NCBI GenBank assembly: GCA_035610365.1
Contig: CM069435.1
Span: 12,389,123-12,453,122 of the forward strand
Source of the DNA: Aquatica leii
Lineage: Eukaryota > Arthropoda > Insecta > Coleoptera > Lampyridae
Length of the DNA: 64,000 nucleotides
Direction: 5' to 3'
This document shows, piece by piece, positions 10,670 through 22,640 of this stretch (positions within the stretch are counted from its first letter, which is position 1; every line of letters starts with the position of its first letter). The notes beneath the pieces were generated by a model. The model had not been told where the DNA came from, made no database searches, and saw only the letters and a list, made by a program, of their open reading frames with translations. A program made the position numbers and the translations under genes.

Positions 10670-11660
10670 CGTTCCGTCCACTAGCGTTCTATTACAGCTA
10701 AGCAGTTTGATCCGGAGTAAGCGTCACAAGTTATGTAATAAAAAGAAAAACACTCTAAAAAGCAGCAAAATGAAAAATTGAAATCTACGTAAAACTATGT
10801 TTTGAAAGTCAATTAATATTTAGTGTCTGTCTGGTAGAATTATGTTTAAAAGTTGTAAAAATTTTGTTTGCCTCACAGGCGGGCGCGCCGGCGGCAAAGT
10901 GTCGAAAATTTACATTTTACTCTTAAAACTAAAATTTAATAAAATTCATAATATTGTGCGTCTATTGTATTCATTGCTTTTATTATTGGTTCCGCATACC
11001 GACGGTCTTGGTGCTATATGTCATTGGAAGCAGGTCGAAGTAAATTTTATTTATTGCTAAATTTTTCATAATCTTTTATCATGTGCACTTTACATGCATT
11101 TGTAGAGGCATTTTTGTATCTACCAACGCGGTTACTCAAACTTGTAAAATAAATAGCACGGTTTTATTGAACTTTAGGTCACGTAGAGGATAATATAACC
11201 TGGTGAGCTACCAAAAACTTTAGCAGACGTATTCACAGAATTAGCTGAGGAAATAAGTTAATTTTGAGTTTGGTAGTGACGATAATGATAGCAGAACAGG
11301 CACAGAAGGAACGATAAGACAAGACATATAGCAGAGTATTTAAGCAGATTCCAGAAGAAATCGTTAAGGACTCAGCCGATGACAAACAAAGCCAACGCGG
11401 AGATGATTAACGTTTCTTCGTAGGACGCGATAACGAAAACTTTGGATCAGGAAACCTATTTGAGTTGGAAAAGCGAAATCGAAGAATATAAAAATATTAC
11501 CTGGTTCAAAAGCAAGAAATATACATACAGAAATTAAAGCATTTAGATTGTTTATTACTGACCAAATCACTAACATATATATAGAAAAAAAAACTGGGCG
11601 TAAACTATTCAGAAATTGCAGAATTGCTCTGTTAGGAGCATTATATTTGATCTAGGAAAA
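10670..11660. other. AT-rich stretch, no gene seen
   Basis: Only short open frames and nothing recognisable. A GC-rich patch at about 10880-10900 is too short to interpret. Confidence 0.5.
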
Positions 11661-11671
11661 AAAACAATTTT

Positions 11672-12210
11672 TTAGAGCTGTGGGATTCCGATAGTACAGG
11701 AATGATTCTTTTGAGGGCTCTTATCAGTTACAACTGTTACAAGCGCTTCAAATTGTTACTTCGTGCTTTACGATTCGATCATCTGCACACGCGAGAAAAA
11801 AGAAAACAAAACGATAAATTAGCTCCCATCCAAAATTCTCATGATAATTTTGTCAATAATTGTACAGCTCATTTCCAATTAGGGGAATTTGTAACAAATG
11901 ATGAGATGCTTCATGCGTTTAGAAGCCAATGTTCATTCTAAACAAACCCGCAAGGTGCAGCATTAAGATTTATGCCTTTTGTGACGCCAAGACCTACAAC
12001 ACTTTCAATTTTGAAATTTATCGTGGAAAGCAAGTGACCGGAGTATCTGAAATCAAACAAAGCCAAAGTTATTGTGAAAAGACTTGTACTAATAAAAAAA
12101 TCAAAAAGAAACGTTATCACGGATGCAAGTTATCCATTTACAAAATATTTGTTCACAAAAGGACTAACCTTGCCTAGAAATTTGGAATTTGAGCGAAAAT
12201 CCGCCTGATA
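11672..12210 (+). pseudogene. piggyBac transposase fragment (second family), broken
   Basis: Starts within the typical ELWDSD..TG motif. It continues through KRFKLLLRALRFDHLHTREK, NDKLAPIQNSHDNFVNNC and VTNDEMLHAFRSQCSF (the first catalytic Asp region). After a frame change near 11935 it reads NKPARCSIKIYAFCDAKTYN. A further frame change near 12055 leads into VIVKRLVLIKKSKRNV and LFTKGLTLPRNLEF. Both termini, the N-terminal region and the C-terminal half are gone. The wording differs from the copies at 3379-4140 and 34541-36358, so this is a separate, older piggyBac lineage. Confidence 0.75.
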
Positions 12211-12214
12211 GTTA

Positions 12215-13580
12215 GGCAACTTACCTTTAAAAAAAAGTGGGGAATACTCGACCTCGAGTTATAATTGTCAAGTATGCTCGCAGAGGGCGCTCGAGAGTAG
12301 TCGGCCATCTACAAAATTCATTTTTATTTGTCGTTTTGCTGTGTAAGGGACGTAACAAAATCGGATGGAAATCACTAATGAATCCGATTAAACGTCCGAT
12401 GCATTCAACAAAATATCTATGTATTTTGATGCAAAAATCGTAAAGTAGCTCTTTCGTCTTTCTTGCTTTTGGTTTCTCAATATCTGTTGGAATTTTCTTC
12501 CGAGCTATGTCGAAGCTGTCGGACTGAGTTATCTTGGAATCGCTGTACTTATGCAGTAATCGAAGTCGCAGAGTAAAGGATCCCAGGGGATTGATGGCGC
12601 TGTGCTACAGATTGGGGGATTCAAGTAAACGAGGTATTTATAGTATCGTTAAGCTAGGAACCGCGAGGGACCACCAGACCTCGACTCATTTTCGTCCACG
12701 CGCTTCGGGGTCATGGCTGGTGCTATCGCTACATACGCTACGATTTGATTTAAGTGAAATCAGTGCGGACTTTGAATGTAAATGCATTTTTCGTCGAACT
12801 TTGTATTTGTACATCCTGTACACCTAGTCTACTACATTTACTTCTGTTTTAATTAAATTTAACGAACTTTTGGACATGCGTAATTATGTTGAATAATTTT
12901 TAACGTCAATTGTACTATAATTCAAATAGGGTTAATTACCGGGTTCAACAAACGCCTTAATGTAACGGGTGATCTATTTAATGATTATTTAACGTAACTT
13001 ACATTGTTTTTTTGGTTGTTAACATAAAAGAAAATTTCAATTGTCAAGGGTAGAATTTTGGGAGCTCAAGACGTTTCGTCGTAAACCAAATTGAATGACA
13101 CTTTTACTACCGGTCGTGATGAACTTGACGTCAAGGACCACGGGCGGTGTTGCTTTGTTTTAACGCGGATAGTTTATGCTACGGGTTACGGTAGCCGCGG
13201 AGATATCCTTTAACTATTAGCGCTCTACTTATTGCTTCCAGAGTCTATTCTGGACCTGTTTTAATCTTAAATTTATATGTTACAAATTTTGTTGTGTGTT
13301 ATGTAAAGTAATTGATTCTCTGATCATACCAGTGGCGTAACCGTCAATTGGCTCTTTCCGTTCCGGAATTGGCTATTTAATAGATAGATAATCAATAAAT
13401 GGTTATTGTTGCTTCGTACTATATTTCTTTTGGGGGACCTCGGGTCTAGGATCTCCTTTTCTCCTACCTAGACTATTTATCTACGACAAAAATTCGAGAA
13501 GAAGTGGCGCACTCGGGCATTTCGCTTACCTAAAGAAAATTCTGTGTCTTGCGATTTTCTTTTACCCGACGACCATCTAC
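12215..13580. other. Non-coding stretch with an LTR-like flavour near its right end
   Basis: No protein recognised. A TGGCGCACTCGGG sequence at 13506-13518 follows ATTCGAGAAG and resembles a primer-binding site, and GC-richer blocks at 12240-12740 and 13120-13210 may be old LTR pieces. No paired LTR or gag was found. Confidence 0.35.
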
Positions 13581-13587
13581 GGTGAGG

Positions 13588-15570
13588 CTAGCCGAAAGGT
13601 AAGCATGACATCTTAGTAATTAATTTAAATAATTTGTTCTTTCTTTCTTTTTCTCCACCTCCCCCATTGGAACATAACAATTTGTCTGAAATTAACCCTT
13701 CTAGGGCTATTACAGACGCCATACGATGGTTAAACCGCGATTCCAATTGTTCAATGAAATGATCCAAAAAGAGAATGAATATAGTTCTTCTGTAGTAGTC
13801 GCAATAGTGTCCCGACTCTACATTATTTCTATTCGTTTGCCTGCCACATAATCTAGGCATCTTTATCTCAATAAGAAGCTTATTGGCGTTGCTCTTGGCG
13901 TCCTCAAATAAATTGACAAATACCTGATCGCAGTCAACTCGAATATCCTTCAAAACAGCAGTTAGAGTCTTAACATTTTCAAGCGCCATGGAAAGGTCTA
14001 AGTTTGGTGTTTGCAATATCTTGCGCTTAAATAAACTGAATGCTGGGAACAATGCACAGTTATCCATACTGCGATGATGAAGTCACCCCTTTGAATTGCG
14101 GCATGTTTCGGGATCTTTATCATGTTCTAAAGTTGCAAGTGCTGTTAAAAAGGGTATAGTTCCTGAAACGTCAAAATTGTATCGTACCTTTCCACCCATC
14201 TAGTGGCACAAAACGTTTTCAGTCTTTTCTTTCTAGTTTCAGAGATATTTTCTTCGGTAATGATACCCTGCAATAAATTCACTCGTTTTGCAGAGGCATT
14301 CAAAAAGTCAGATACACTGTTGACAATTCCATCATATTGATTATAGCACTTATTCCGGAGCTTTTAAAAATAGCTAAATTTAGTGAATGACTAAAGCAGT
14401 GAGTGTAGAATGCTAAAGGTTGTTTGTTTAATATAAGTGCATGTACACCATTGTGATGACCAGCCATATTGGATCCCCTATCTTATCCTTGATCGTGGAG
14501 TTTGCTTAAACTTAAGCCCATTATTCTCGATAACTTGGCGAAAATTGCTTTTTTTATTTCTAACCCCGTTGTAGATTTCATTTCGACAAAACCAAAGAAA
14601 TCCTCACGAATCATGAATTTTTCTACGTCGACACACCTAACACATAGGGTTAGCTGTTCCATTTTTGCTGAGTCTGTTGTTTCATCACACAAAATAGAAA
14701 AATATTTTGCTTTCTTTATGCGCAGCAAAATAGAAGATCGAACTTGCTCTCCCATTGAATAAATTAGATCATTTTGGATTTTTCCACTAACCATTGTGCT
14801 GTTTTCACCAGCATCTTGAAAGTGCTGAATTACGGTAGTATCCCCAGCATTCATTCTAAACGCTAGCAAAGACCTAAATATATTAAGACAGTTTTCTGTG
14901 TAAGGTCGTTTTTCATTGAGCCCTTTTCACGATGTTCTCGTAGAGGTAAATTATTCCGGCCACAAAATACAATCGTTTTGATGATTGGTATCAAACGCAT
15001 TCTATTTTTTTCGATTATATTGTTCTTCGTTTTGTCAAGTATAGTAGTAACATCTTTCCCCGACTCAAAATTTCTCAAAAGCTCTCTTGCGAGCTCTACA
15101 CAGTTTAGGTGGTATGTCTTAGTGGCATGGTCCTGGCAATATTTGAGGGCATCTTTATATTTCCGCATAGGTACTTTAACAAGGGTTTTAAACGGCTAAA
15201 ATAAACATAACAATTTAGCACGCGCTCATAATTATGTACAAAATATTGGAACTTACCTGGAACCCAATACCGGGGCCAAAATAGGAAAACAGTACACAAT
15301 ATTTACAAAAACCACCCTGTTTTAGCCTACTGTAGGATAGCCATTCAAATTTCTTCAGCCAATCTCTTTGGAAATTTCTGATGTGGCCTTGTGTGGGTAT
15401 AGTTGGAAAAATAAAATTCTCGGGTGGCTCCCAAATATTTTTCAAAAATGCATATTTCTCCATTGAACTTCAATTTTGACATGACGCCCGGCCAATATCA
15501 AACTAGTGCAGTTCCTGATGGACTTCATGGGTAATTTTCGAATTCAAAGAAGGTTCGGAAAAGCATGGGC
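13588..15570 (-). pseudogene. hAT-type transposase (DUF4371/ZMYM1-like), broken, intron kept
   Basis: Reads right to left. A TTF-type zinc-finger region comes first (KQGGFCKYCVLF near 15310-15280), then CQDHATKTYHLNCVELARELL, then the DUF4371/RNase H-like core with FRMNAGDTTVIQHF, FSILCDETTDSAKMEQLTL and DRGSNMAGHHNGVHALI, and finally YYRRTIFILFLDHFIEQLESRF. A 61-bp intron (15256 down to 15196) has a GTAAGT donor and a TTTTAG acceptor, and its removal keeps the frame. Damage: a frame change near 14885, a TAA replacing an aromatic codon just upstream of DRGSNMAG (near 14485) and further breaks at 14100-14300. The C-terminal hAT dimerisation domain is missing past about 13660. A GC-rich CAGGGGAGG palindrome at 16062-16098 could be its 5' terminus, but no 8-bp target duplication was found. 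Confidence 0.8.
15196..15256 (-). other. Spliceosomal intron inside the hAT relic, 61 bp
   Basis: On the minus strand CCAG|GTAAGT marks the donor (15256-15251) and TTTATTTTAG|CCG the acceptor (ends 15196). Removing it joins GIGFQ to PFKTLVKVPM in frame, matching the expected course of the ZMYM1-like protein. Confidence 0.75.
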
Positions 15571-16061
15571 TATCGTCAAATACATATGCTGCTCCTGCTC
15601 CCCCAGAACTCCCCGCAACGGTGGCAATTTTATCTTTAACCACAATATGGGAAGTTTAACTCGTTTTACTTTTAAAAAACTCGCGAATATCACCGCCAGC
15701 TCGTTTCATTTTCGCTGACACTGGTATAAGCCGTATAAGGTAAGGTATTCAAAGGCAATAACATGAATCTATAGGCCGAAAACCGAACAGCAAATGACTC
15801 GGCCAAACAAAAACAATCCAATTCATCCAACAATAGAAAAAGTTAAAACTGGCCAAGCGCAAACTAAACTGAATTACTGACTTCTGTGACGATAATATTA
15901 GCATTAGGAGGTAGGGAGTTGCGCAGTTGAGACTGTTTCTTAAGCGTAATTTCCAATACAGTAAAGTATTTTGAGAGAATTTACTCTCGCTTGTGAAAAA
16001 ATTCACCTTATAACAAATACGATCGACATACAATCGATGAGAAAAACTATATAGGGCAGAC

Positions 16062-16098
16062 AATGGAGGGGGGCTCGGCCCCCGCTGGCCTCCCCTGA
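16062..16098. repeat. GC-rich palindromic block, possible transposon terminus
   Basis: GGGGGCTCGGCCCCC forms a tight hairpin inside a GGAGG...CCTCC outer pairing, in otherwise AT-rich DNA. Read from the minus strand it begins CAGGGGAGGCCAGCGGGGGC, the style of hAT-superfamily ends, about 500 bp upstream of the hAT relic in the right orientation. Confidence 0.4.
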
Positions 16099-16169
16099 GA
16101 CCGCCACAGATTCTAGTTTTAAAATAGACCACAAGGTAACAAAAAATATTCTTATACATATATTGCAAA

Positions 16170-18420
16170 ATTGAGTATTAAATTAAAATTAAAATAATGA
16201 TTGATTAAACCAAGAATCCTTAACAAAATGTATAAACATCAACAAAATTAACCACTAAACGTTAAATGTGTTTTTAGCATCAATAACAAAATCCAAAAAA
16301 CCATTTGTTTCAGAATTTTAATAAACAAATTTTTAAAAACCTTTTAGTTTATTACATTAAAAGAATTGAAACAAATTAGTTTATTTCTTATTATTTAAAG
16401 TAGAATACTAGTTGGTCCAATAAAGTTTAAAAGTTATTTATCAAACTTTGTTTATAAAAGTGTTATTATTAAATATACCCATTTTAGATAGTCTATATTG
16501 TGGCAAAGAAAAATAACCGCAAGTCATTGAAATTCTCTAGCTGGTAGATGTGTCAGACAGTCAATTTCAAACAGAGTTCGTGCTTGACGTATAGAAATAA
16601 AAAAATCCTAATACTCATTCTGTAAACGTTTACTCTTAGCCGACTTAAACTAAACAGTTACTAATTGCTTTTTCTCATAACGTTACGAAACGTGACTAGA
16701 AAATTATTGATAAAAAACGAATGACAAATTTTCCATTTTTTATAAAACAAATATCGAGGCTAACATTTATAAAAAAAACATTTTATAACAAGTTACAAAA
16801 GCTCTTCCTAAGTCGTCAATAACATATTTAAGAAGTTTTAGAAGTTGTTAGACTAGAAATTCGTGCTTAAAGTTTTAATATAACAAAAAGTAACTGTTGT
16901 TGTTGATATGTATGTATGTAGAAATAAATATTAGTTTAATTTGAATTACACTTGCTTACATATGTATGTTATTATAAACCGGAAATTATAAACAAGAGTG
17001 ACGTTAAATTATAGATCCACTTATAAATCTTATTATTATGTTGGAGTAACCTTAAGGCAACTAATGTTTGTGTTACGATACATTAATTTAATTTTCTACC
17101 CCAAGTGTATTCACAGTAATCAGCTTAATAAACATGGACGCAAAATCAAAATGTAGATACTGGAATACTCAATATTAGCTTTCTCGCCCCCATTCAATTA
17201 TTTTACAATTAGAATTTGTAAACGGTGCCGAACGATCTCCGACCTCTTGTTATTTACAAATGCATTTGTCGTTCCAATTTCAGCAAATTTTAAGCTTACG
17301 TAGATTTCAGCGTCGTACGATTATGTTTTCAATTAGATTTTGTCTTTTAATATTACATGCTTTAATTAACTTTTTATTTAAAATTGTTTTCATAATTTTT
17401 CTATTATTTTTTAGTTCACTTTCTCATTAGAATCTTTACAAAGAAAACCAAAGCAGTTTCATTTTGTCGTTATATATTACATCATCAAAATTTGAAAAGC
17501 ATTTTACTTTACTTCGCATCTAACTTAAAATTCAATTTTACATTATACGTTTTAGAATTTTGCTTCACAAATTCGTTTAATCAGTAGCCAATTTTTTGCT
17601 AAAATGTGTAAATATAGATGTTACGCTTAAACCTTTAGCTTTTACTTTTGCACATTATTTTGAATTTACATTAAAATGAAATTAATTATTTTTGTAATCG
17701 CTAATTTTCTCTGACTAGTAATAATGATAATAACAATACTTAGTCAAAAATGTTCAGTTTATTACAATAGTAATTTGTCACTAGCGTCAAAAGTGAGTTA
17801 TGCCATCAGACTTTTGACGAGAGTAACATACATCATTTTTTGTGTTGTTTGTTGCAAAATTAAATTATTTTTGAAGGATAGATTTTTTAATTTATTACAA
17901 GCAAAATCTGTGAACTTTAACAATTAAATTAAAATCTTAGTTTAGTTTGTATTACTATAAACAGCATACGTAGTAACAAATACTAAAAATTCCGAAATAT
18001 GTATGTATATAATATTCTAGTATTTGAATTTATAAAATTTTTAATCGGTTTTTTTTTTCAACTTTGGGTCATTCCATATCAACTCAATACAGTCATTTTA
18101 CCTCACAACTTCAGATTTCAATGAATGACTAAGAAAAATACCAAATTTCAACTTGATACCTCAACTGATGGTTTCAAAATTATGCCCGGTTAAAAGTTTT
18201 CAAAAACGCTCAAAATCGACCCGTTTGTGAAAGTTTCAACTGCTCTAGCGCCTCTCAGAATCAAGCTAGATAGATGGAAGAAGTGTCATTTTTCAGAATT
18301 TTTCATGCCCTTTCCAAAACTGTTTAACACTACAGGGGTATAATAATTTTTTTTACCAATTTCAAAATAAAAAATTAAATTTTGTTATAAATCTCTTCAG
18401 AAGGTTTTACTAAAGTCAGT
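16170..18420. other. AT-rich stretch, no gene seen
   Basis: Short compositional ORFs only. Confidence 0.55.
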
Positions 18421-18429
18421 GAAGGCTTC

Positions 18430-19990
18430 GATGGTTTTTTGTAGTTCTTTATTTGACAATATATAAGTTCGTCCGGTTGGAGTTAGTGAATTAACTTTAC
18501 TTAGCAAATGTGTCACAGGAAGCCAAAGAATATCTTGTCTTCATCACAGGCTTCTTCTTTTTCAAGCACAAAAGCCAGCCACCAGTTGTCGTCATAGATG
18601 ATATTCACATATCCACTGGCTTCTACTAAACTTAAACGATCCTGAATCGCTGTAACAGTTTCCATTTTGAAATCAGTGGATTCTGAGAAAACTTTTACTT
18701 TCATTTTGCTTTTACTAGAAGGGATAGGAATGAATGCATGTAGTTTCTGAATGCCTTTTATGCCCACAGATTTTTTCTAAGTGCTTCTCAGATTCAATGT
18801 ACTCCTGTTGTGTGACGTAAACCAAATTAGCAACAAAAATATTTTGCATCGTCCACTCGTACAGGTGGAATGGTCTTTATAGGGCCTTTGCTCTGGCTGC
18901 TAATCTCTTCACAGTTCCTCCAACACCATCACATGCACTTTTCCTATGAGCGGTGGCTGAAAAATGCCACTCGGCGTCAATTTTAAAGTCTTCTGAATAA
19001 AAGCTTGGATTGGTGAAGTTTTTACGGTTCTTATATTGTGCGGCGGACCCACCAAAAAAATAATATATTTTTGATATATCGTCTCGAATTTCTCTTTCAT
19101 GACTTGAATCAGTTTCTTTTGAAAACAATACACTGCTATAGTATTATGCTCCAGAATCTACAAGTTTTGTTTTTTCCTCTCTTTTATAGTAAATCACAAT
19201 TCCATTCTTCCAGTGGTAGCGTTGTGCTTCATCTTGAAGCACAAAACTATAGTTCTCGGAAAAGTCACACATGACAAGATACTCTGAGCTTCCAAGATTT
19301 TCTTTGATGTTATTCAAAAAGGAACTTGGCTGTTTGGCGATAAAGTCATGTCTGCTTAATGCTGTCAAATTTTGGATGAACAAGTCAATAAAATCGGAAG
19401 TTGATTTTTCTATTGTCTCTAGGTTACATCTATCGACCGATATCCATTGCCGAAACGTTATTTTTTAAATGCCTTTGTCTTCAAAATTTTCTTCTAACAA
19501 ATTTTTTATGTAATCTGTACCTGGACAGATTGAACATTCTCCAAAATAACACTTTATGGAGGCAGGGTTACACAGTGCTTTAGCAATACAATGTTTATAT
19601 GTATGCAGTTCGCCACTTGTCATTGAGCTAGTTTTTGCGTTTTTTTACATAAGTTTTAGATTTTGACGGGTTGTGCAGACGCATACAGAATTGGTACCGC
19701 TAGAACCTGCCAGCACACAATTTTTTGATCATAGTTCTGCAAATTTTAAAAATCGTATTTTTAATGTAAGATGTTTGTCTTCAAAGACCTAAATGCCTCC
19801 ATTAAATTGCATAAAACTGGTCTTTTTGACAGTGTGACTTTATCTCCAGTCTCGGTCTTAACAGAAACACAGTCTTTTTTACCAGGTAAAACTGATTTCA
19901 TAACTCTCGTAGGATGATTGCATTGCTGTTACTACTTCCAGTGACAGGCTCTTGCCAGGTTTTTGGACCAAGGAATGCTATAAACGCTAT
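18430..19990 (-). pseudogene. Unclassified invertebrate transposase-like family, broken
   Basis: I recognise the wording from uncharacterised multi-copy invertebrate proteins but know no established name. Order on the minus strand: LPGKKDCVSVKTETGDKV (near 19880), NCVLAGSSGTNSVCVCTTRQ (near 19700), KCYFGECSICPGTDYIKN (near 19530), LVMCDFSENYSFVLQDEAQR (near 19250), GGSAAQYKNRKNF (near 19035), EWHFSATAHRKSACDGVGGT (near 18950), GYVNIIYDDNWWLAFVLEK (near 18580) and, in another frame, DILWLPVTHLL plus TPTGRTYIL (near 18500). Asp residues in CDFSENY and CDGVGGT, and a residue before AAQYKNRKN, have the look of an RNase H-like DDE triad, but that is my inference. In this copy the middle motif reads FGGSAAQ, so an acidic residue may be lost. 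At least four frame breaks are visible. Confidence 0.6.
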
Positions 19991-20229
19991 CAGACTGAAA
20001 ATAAATAACGTCTTTTACAGGGTAGAAGTTGACGCAATTTAGGAAGAGTAGAAAATCGAGTGATAATGTGTTTTCCCATACGATCTTTGACATAGAGTAA
20101 ATAAGCGATGGACAATGGTTGAGATTTAGTTTACCTGCAGCATTATTGAGCTCCGAGTTGAAAAATAAATCGATACATGCAGAAAGGTAATATCCGGCCC
20201 AGATGGTAGAAATTTAGAGATAGTAGAAA

Positions 20230-22640
20230 TTGTAAGATTGGGTTTGACATACCGGAAAAGTAAACATGTAACGGAATTTTATGTGTTGAAATTGTCATAA
20301 AAAATAATGCGCAGCCTTACATTCAGGCAGCACCGAAAGTGATCTGTTTGCCTCTGCTAGGTAAATTGGAAGCAGAATTAAAACGTTTACAGAAATTTAA
20401 AATTATTGTACCAGTAGAGGAGCCTACTTCTTGGGTCGCATCTATAGTGATGGTCCCTAAAAATGATTCGGTAAGGATTTGTTGTGATTTTACAAGGTTA
20501 AATAAGAGTGTATTAAGATCTCATTTTCCGATACCGAGGGTAGAAACTACGTTGGCCAAACTGATAGGTTCGCGGGGTTATTCAAAACTAGATGCCAACT
20601 CTGCATTTTTTTATTTAAAATTAAAGGAAAGCTTTCAACACTTGACAATCTTTAAAACGCCAATAAGCCGGTTTAAAATCACACGTTTGCCTTTCAGAAT
20701 TTCTTGCGCGCCGAAATATTTCAGTCAGAAATTTAAAAAAAATTTCACTGGGTTAAAAGGAGTGGTACACCATATTGATGATGTACTGGTTTTCGCGAAC
20801 TCAATGGTGGAACACAATAACATTCTAAGAGAGATTTTAGAAAGGTTTAAAAGAGAAGGTATATTTGTAAATAAAGATAAATGTATGTTTGGGGTGTCGT
20901 CAGTTTCATTTTTGGGACATACGGTCTTGGAAAATGGAATTACTATAGACCAGAAAAGGGTAGAAGTCATTTCTAAACTCTAAAGACCAACCAATAAAAC
21001 GGAATTTATGCGGTGGTTGGCGATGGTAAATTGTGCCGCAAAATTTATCCCAAATAGATCAAAAATTCTAAGTCCTGTTACGCAGTTGTTGAAAAACAAT
21101 ATAATGTTTGTATGGGGTGATTTATAAGAAAAAACTTTTGAGAAAACTATTCGGTTATTACAAGAAGCGCCATGTTTAGCCTATTATAGTCCAACAAAAA
21201 CTATCATTGTTAGCGCAGATGCTTCTTCATACAGCTTGGGAGCTTCTTTAATCCAGATACGAGATGATCAAAATAAAGAAATTGTTGCTTATCTCTCACG
21301 AACCTTAACCAGGAACGGGTGCAGGTACGCACAAATAAAAAAAGAGTGGTTAACATTAACATGTGTTACATGCAAAAGATGGAACTATGTCACTGCCTGA
21401 AATGATCGCGATAGGGTAAAAGTACCCTAACCACTCAACTACATCACGGTACCCGGTATTTCTTAATTGCCACCGAAAACAATCATCCCCCAAAATCAAA
21501 ATTTTACTCCTTATAACACCTCGTGATCCCACTTAATTCAACGAACTTGCGTCGTAAAATCTTTGTAAAAGATTGCACACTAAACCAAGTTAATTAACAA
21601 AGATGAAAAATATAATGGCCAAGTGCGTCTTGTCACGTAGGCCTTCGAAAGAAAGAAAATGTTCTCACAGAAAACGCTTACGTCGCTAAATTGGCAGGTG
21701 GTTCCAATCGCGCTGGTAAAAGAACTCAACATAAACAAAAATATAGATACCAAGAAAAATTGATCAAATTACATTCCAAAAAGGAAGTCGTAAATTATAT
21801 AGAATTGTTATTTTACTGAGATAAACAAGTAAAACACTAAATCAAATTCAAAACCACGGAACTTTATGCATTTAAAAAAAAATACCAGTAATAATTGTGA
21901 AATAATTATTAAATACAAATACACTTAAATCAAACGTAATAAAATAACGAGTAGAACGTTTTCGATGCTAACGTTGAACTAATCAATCGTAAAAAAAAAC
22001 AGAAAACAGAAAATTCAGCCAGATGAATCTAACTACGGGGTCTTACATAAAAGATTCACTGCTAAAATCCAACGCAGGTTACACATGGGCGTGCGAACAT
22101 TACGGGTTTAGCCAGGATAATATTGGAAACCGATCATCGTTCCCTTTTGCAAGTGTTTGCAACAAAAAATTTAGATGATCTAACTCCACGTCTACATCGG
22201 TTCAGAATTAGGCTAATGCGGTATAACTATGAAATTATTTATACACCGGGCAAAGAATTAGTTGTTGCGGATGCTCTAAGCAGAGATCCTATACTATTCG
22301 CGGGTACAGATGAACTTGAAAAAGAAGCGGAAGCACGCGTATCGTTTATTATCAAAGAGTTACCTATTAAAGATGGATTTTCAGAATTTGTAAAAAGTTA
22401 ATTCAATATGCTACGTCGGAATGACCAGAAAACAGTAAGTTAGAATTTGAAATTTTGCCATATTATCAATATCGTCATGAAATTTCAGTTAGTAAAAATT
22501 TTCTCTTTAAGGGAACTAGAATTATTATACCCTTTTCGTTGCAGCTAAAGGTTAAAGTTTATTCATCAAGGTCACCAGGGTATCACGAAAAGTAGAGAAA
22601 GGGCTAAAAACCTCAGTTTGGTAGAAAAATAAATTAAATA
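20230..22640 (+). pseudogene. Ty3/Gypsy pol (RT, RNase H, start of integrase), split by a solo LTR
   Basis: The reverse transcriptase runs from about 20330 (LEAELKRLQKFKIIVPVEEP, MVPKNDSVRICCDFTRLNKS) through the active-site box. That box reads HIDDVLVF (about 20771) in place of the usual Y-x-DD, and the domain ends at SVSFLGHTVLENG. After a stop at 20981 the RNase H follows (VSADASSYSLGASLIQ, AYLSRTLTRN). It is interrupted by the LTR at 21364-22083, resumes with ETDHRSLLQVF and ends with VVADALSRDP (to about 22275). An integrase HHCC start (IHQGHQGITKSRERAK) is readable to about 22635, where the element is cut off. It resembles the K02A2.6-like Gypsy group. Several stops and frame changes make it inactive. 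Confidence 0.85.
21364..22083. mobile_element. Solo LTR, 720 bp, with 4-bp target duplication CATG
   Basis: Begins TGTTACATGC and ends CAGGTTACA, with TG...CA termini and short inverted ends. It is flanked by CATG at 21360-21363 and 22084-22087. Removing it with one CATG restores an uninterrupted RNase H reading frame across the site, which is strong proof of the boundaries. No coding sequence lies inside, so this is an LTR left by LTR-LTR recombination. Orientation and family are not determined. Confidence 0.85.

Noticed and set aside
13506..13518. TGGCGCACTCGGG as a retroelement primer-binding site
   Set aside because: No LTR boundary, paired LTR or gag nearby. Kept only as a comment.
13329..16098. 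CAGTGGCG (about 13333) and CAGGGGAGG (16098, -) as paired hAT termini
   Set aside because: The ends match poorly and no 8-bp target duplication was found.
16170..18420. Several 60-90 codon ORFs
   Set aside because: Composition-driven in AT-rich DNA, without domain, repeat or codon bias.
18430..19990. Host gene with introns on the minus strand
   Set aside because: Frame changes are not bounded by splice sites and motif-internal stops indicate decay.
21390..21460. tRNA-like sequence on the minus strand (GTAGTTGAGTGGTTAGGG)
   Set aside because: It resembles an A box with a short stem after it, but no B box or acceptor stem was found. It lies inside the solo LTR.
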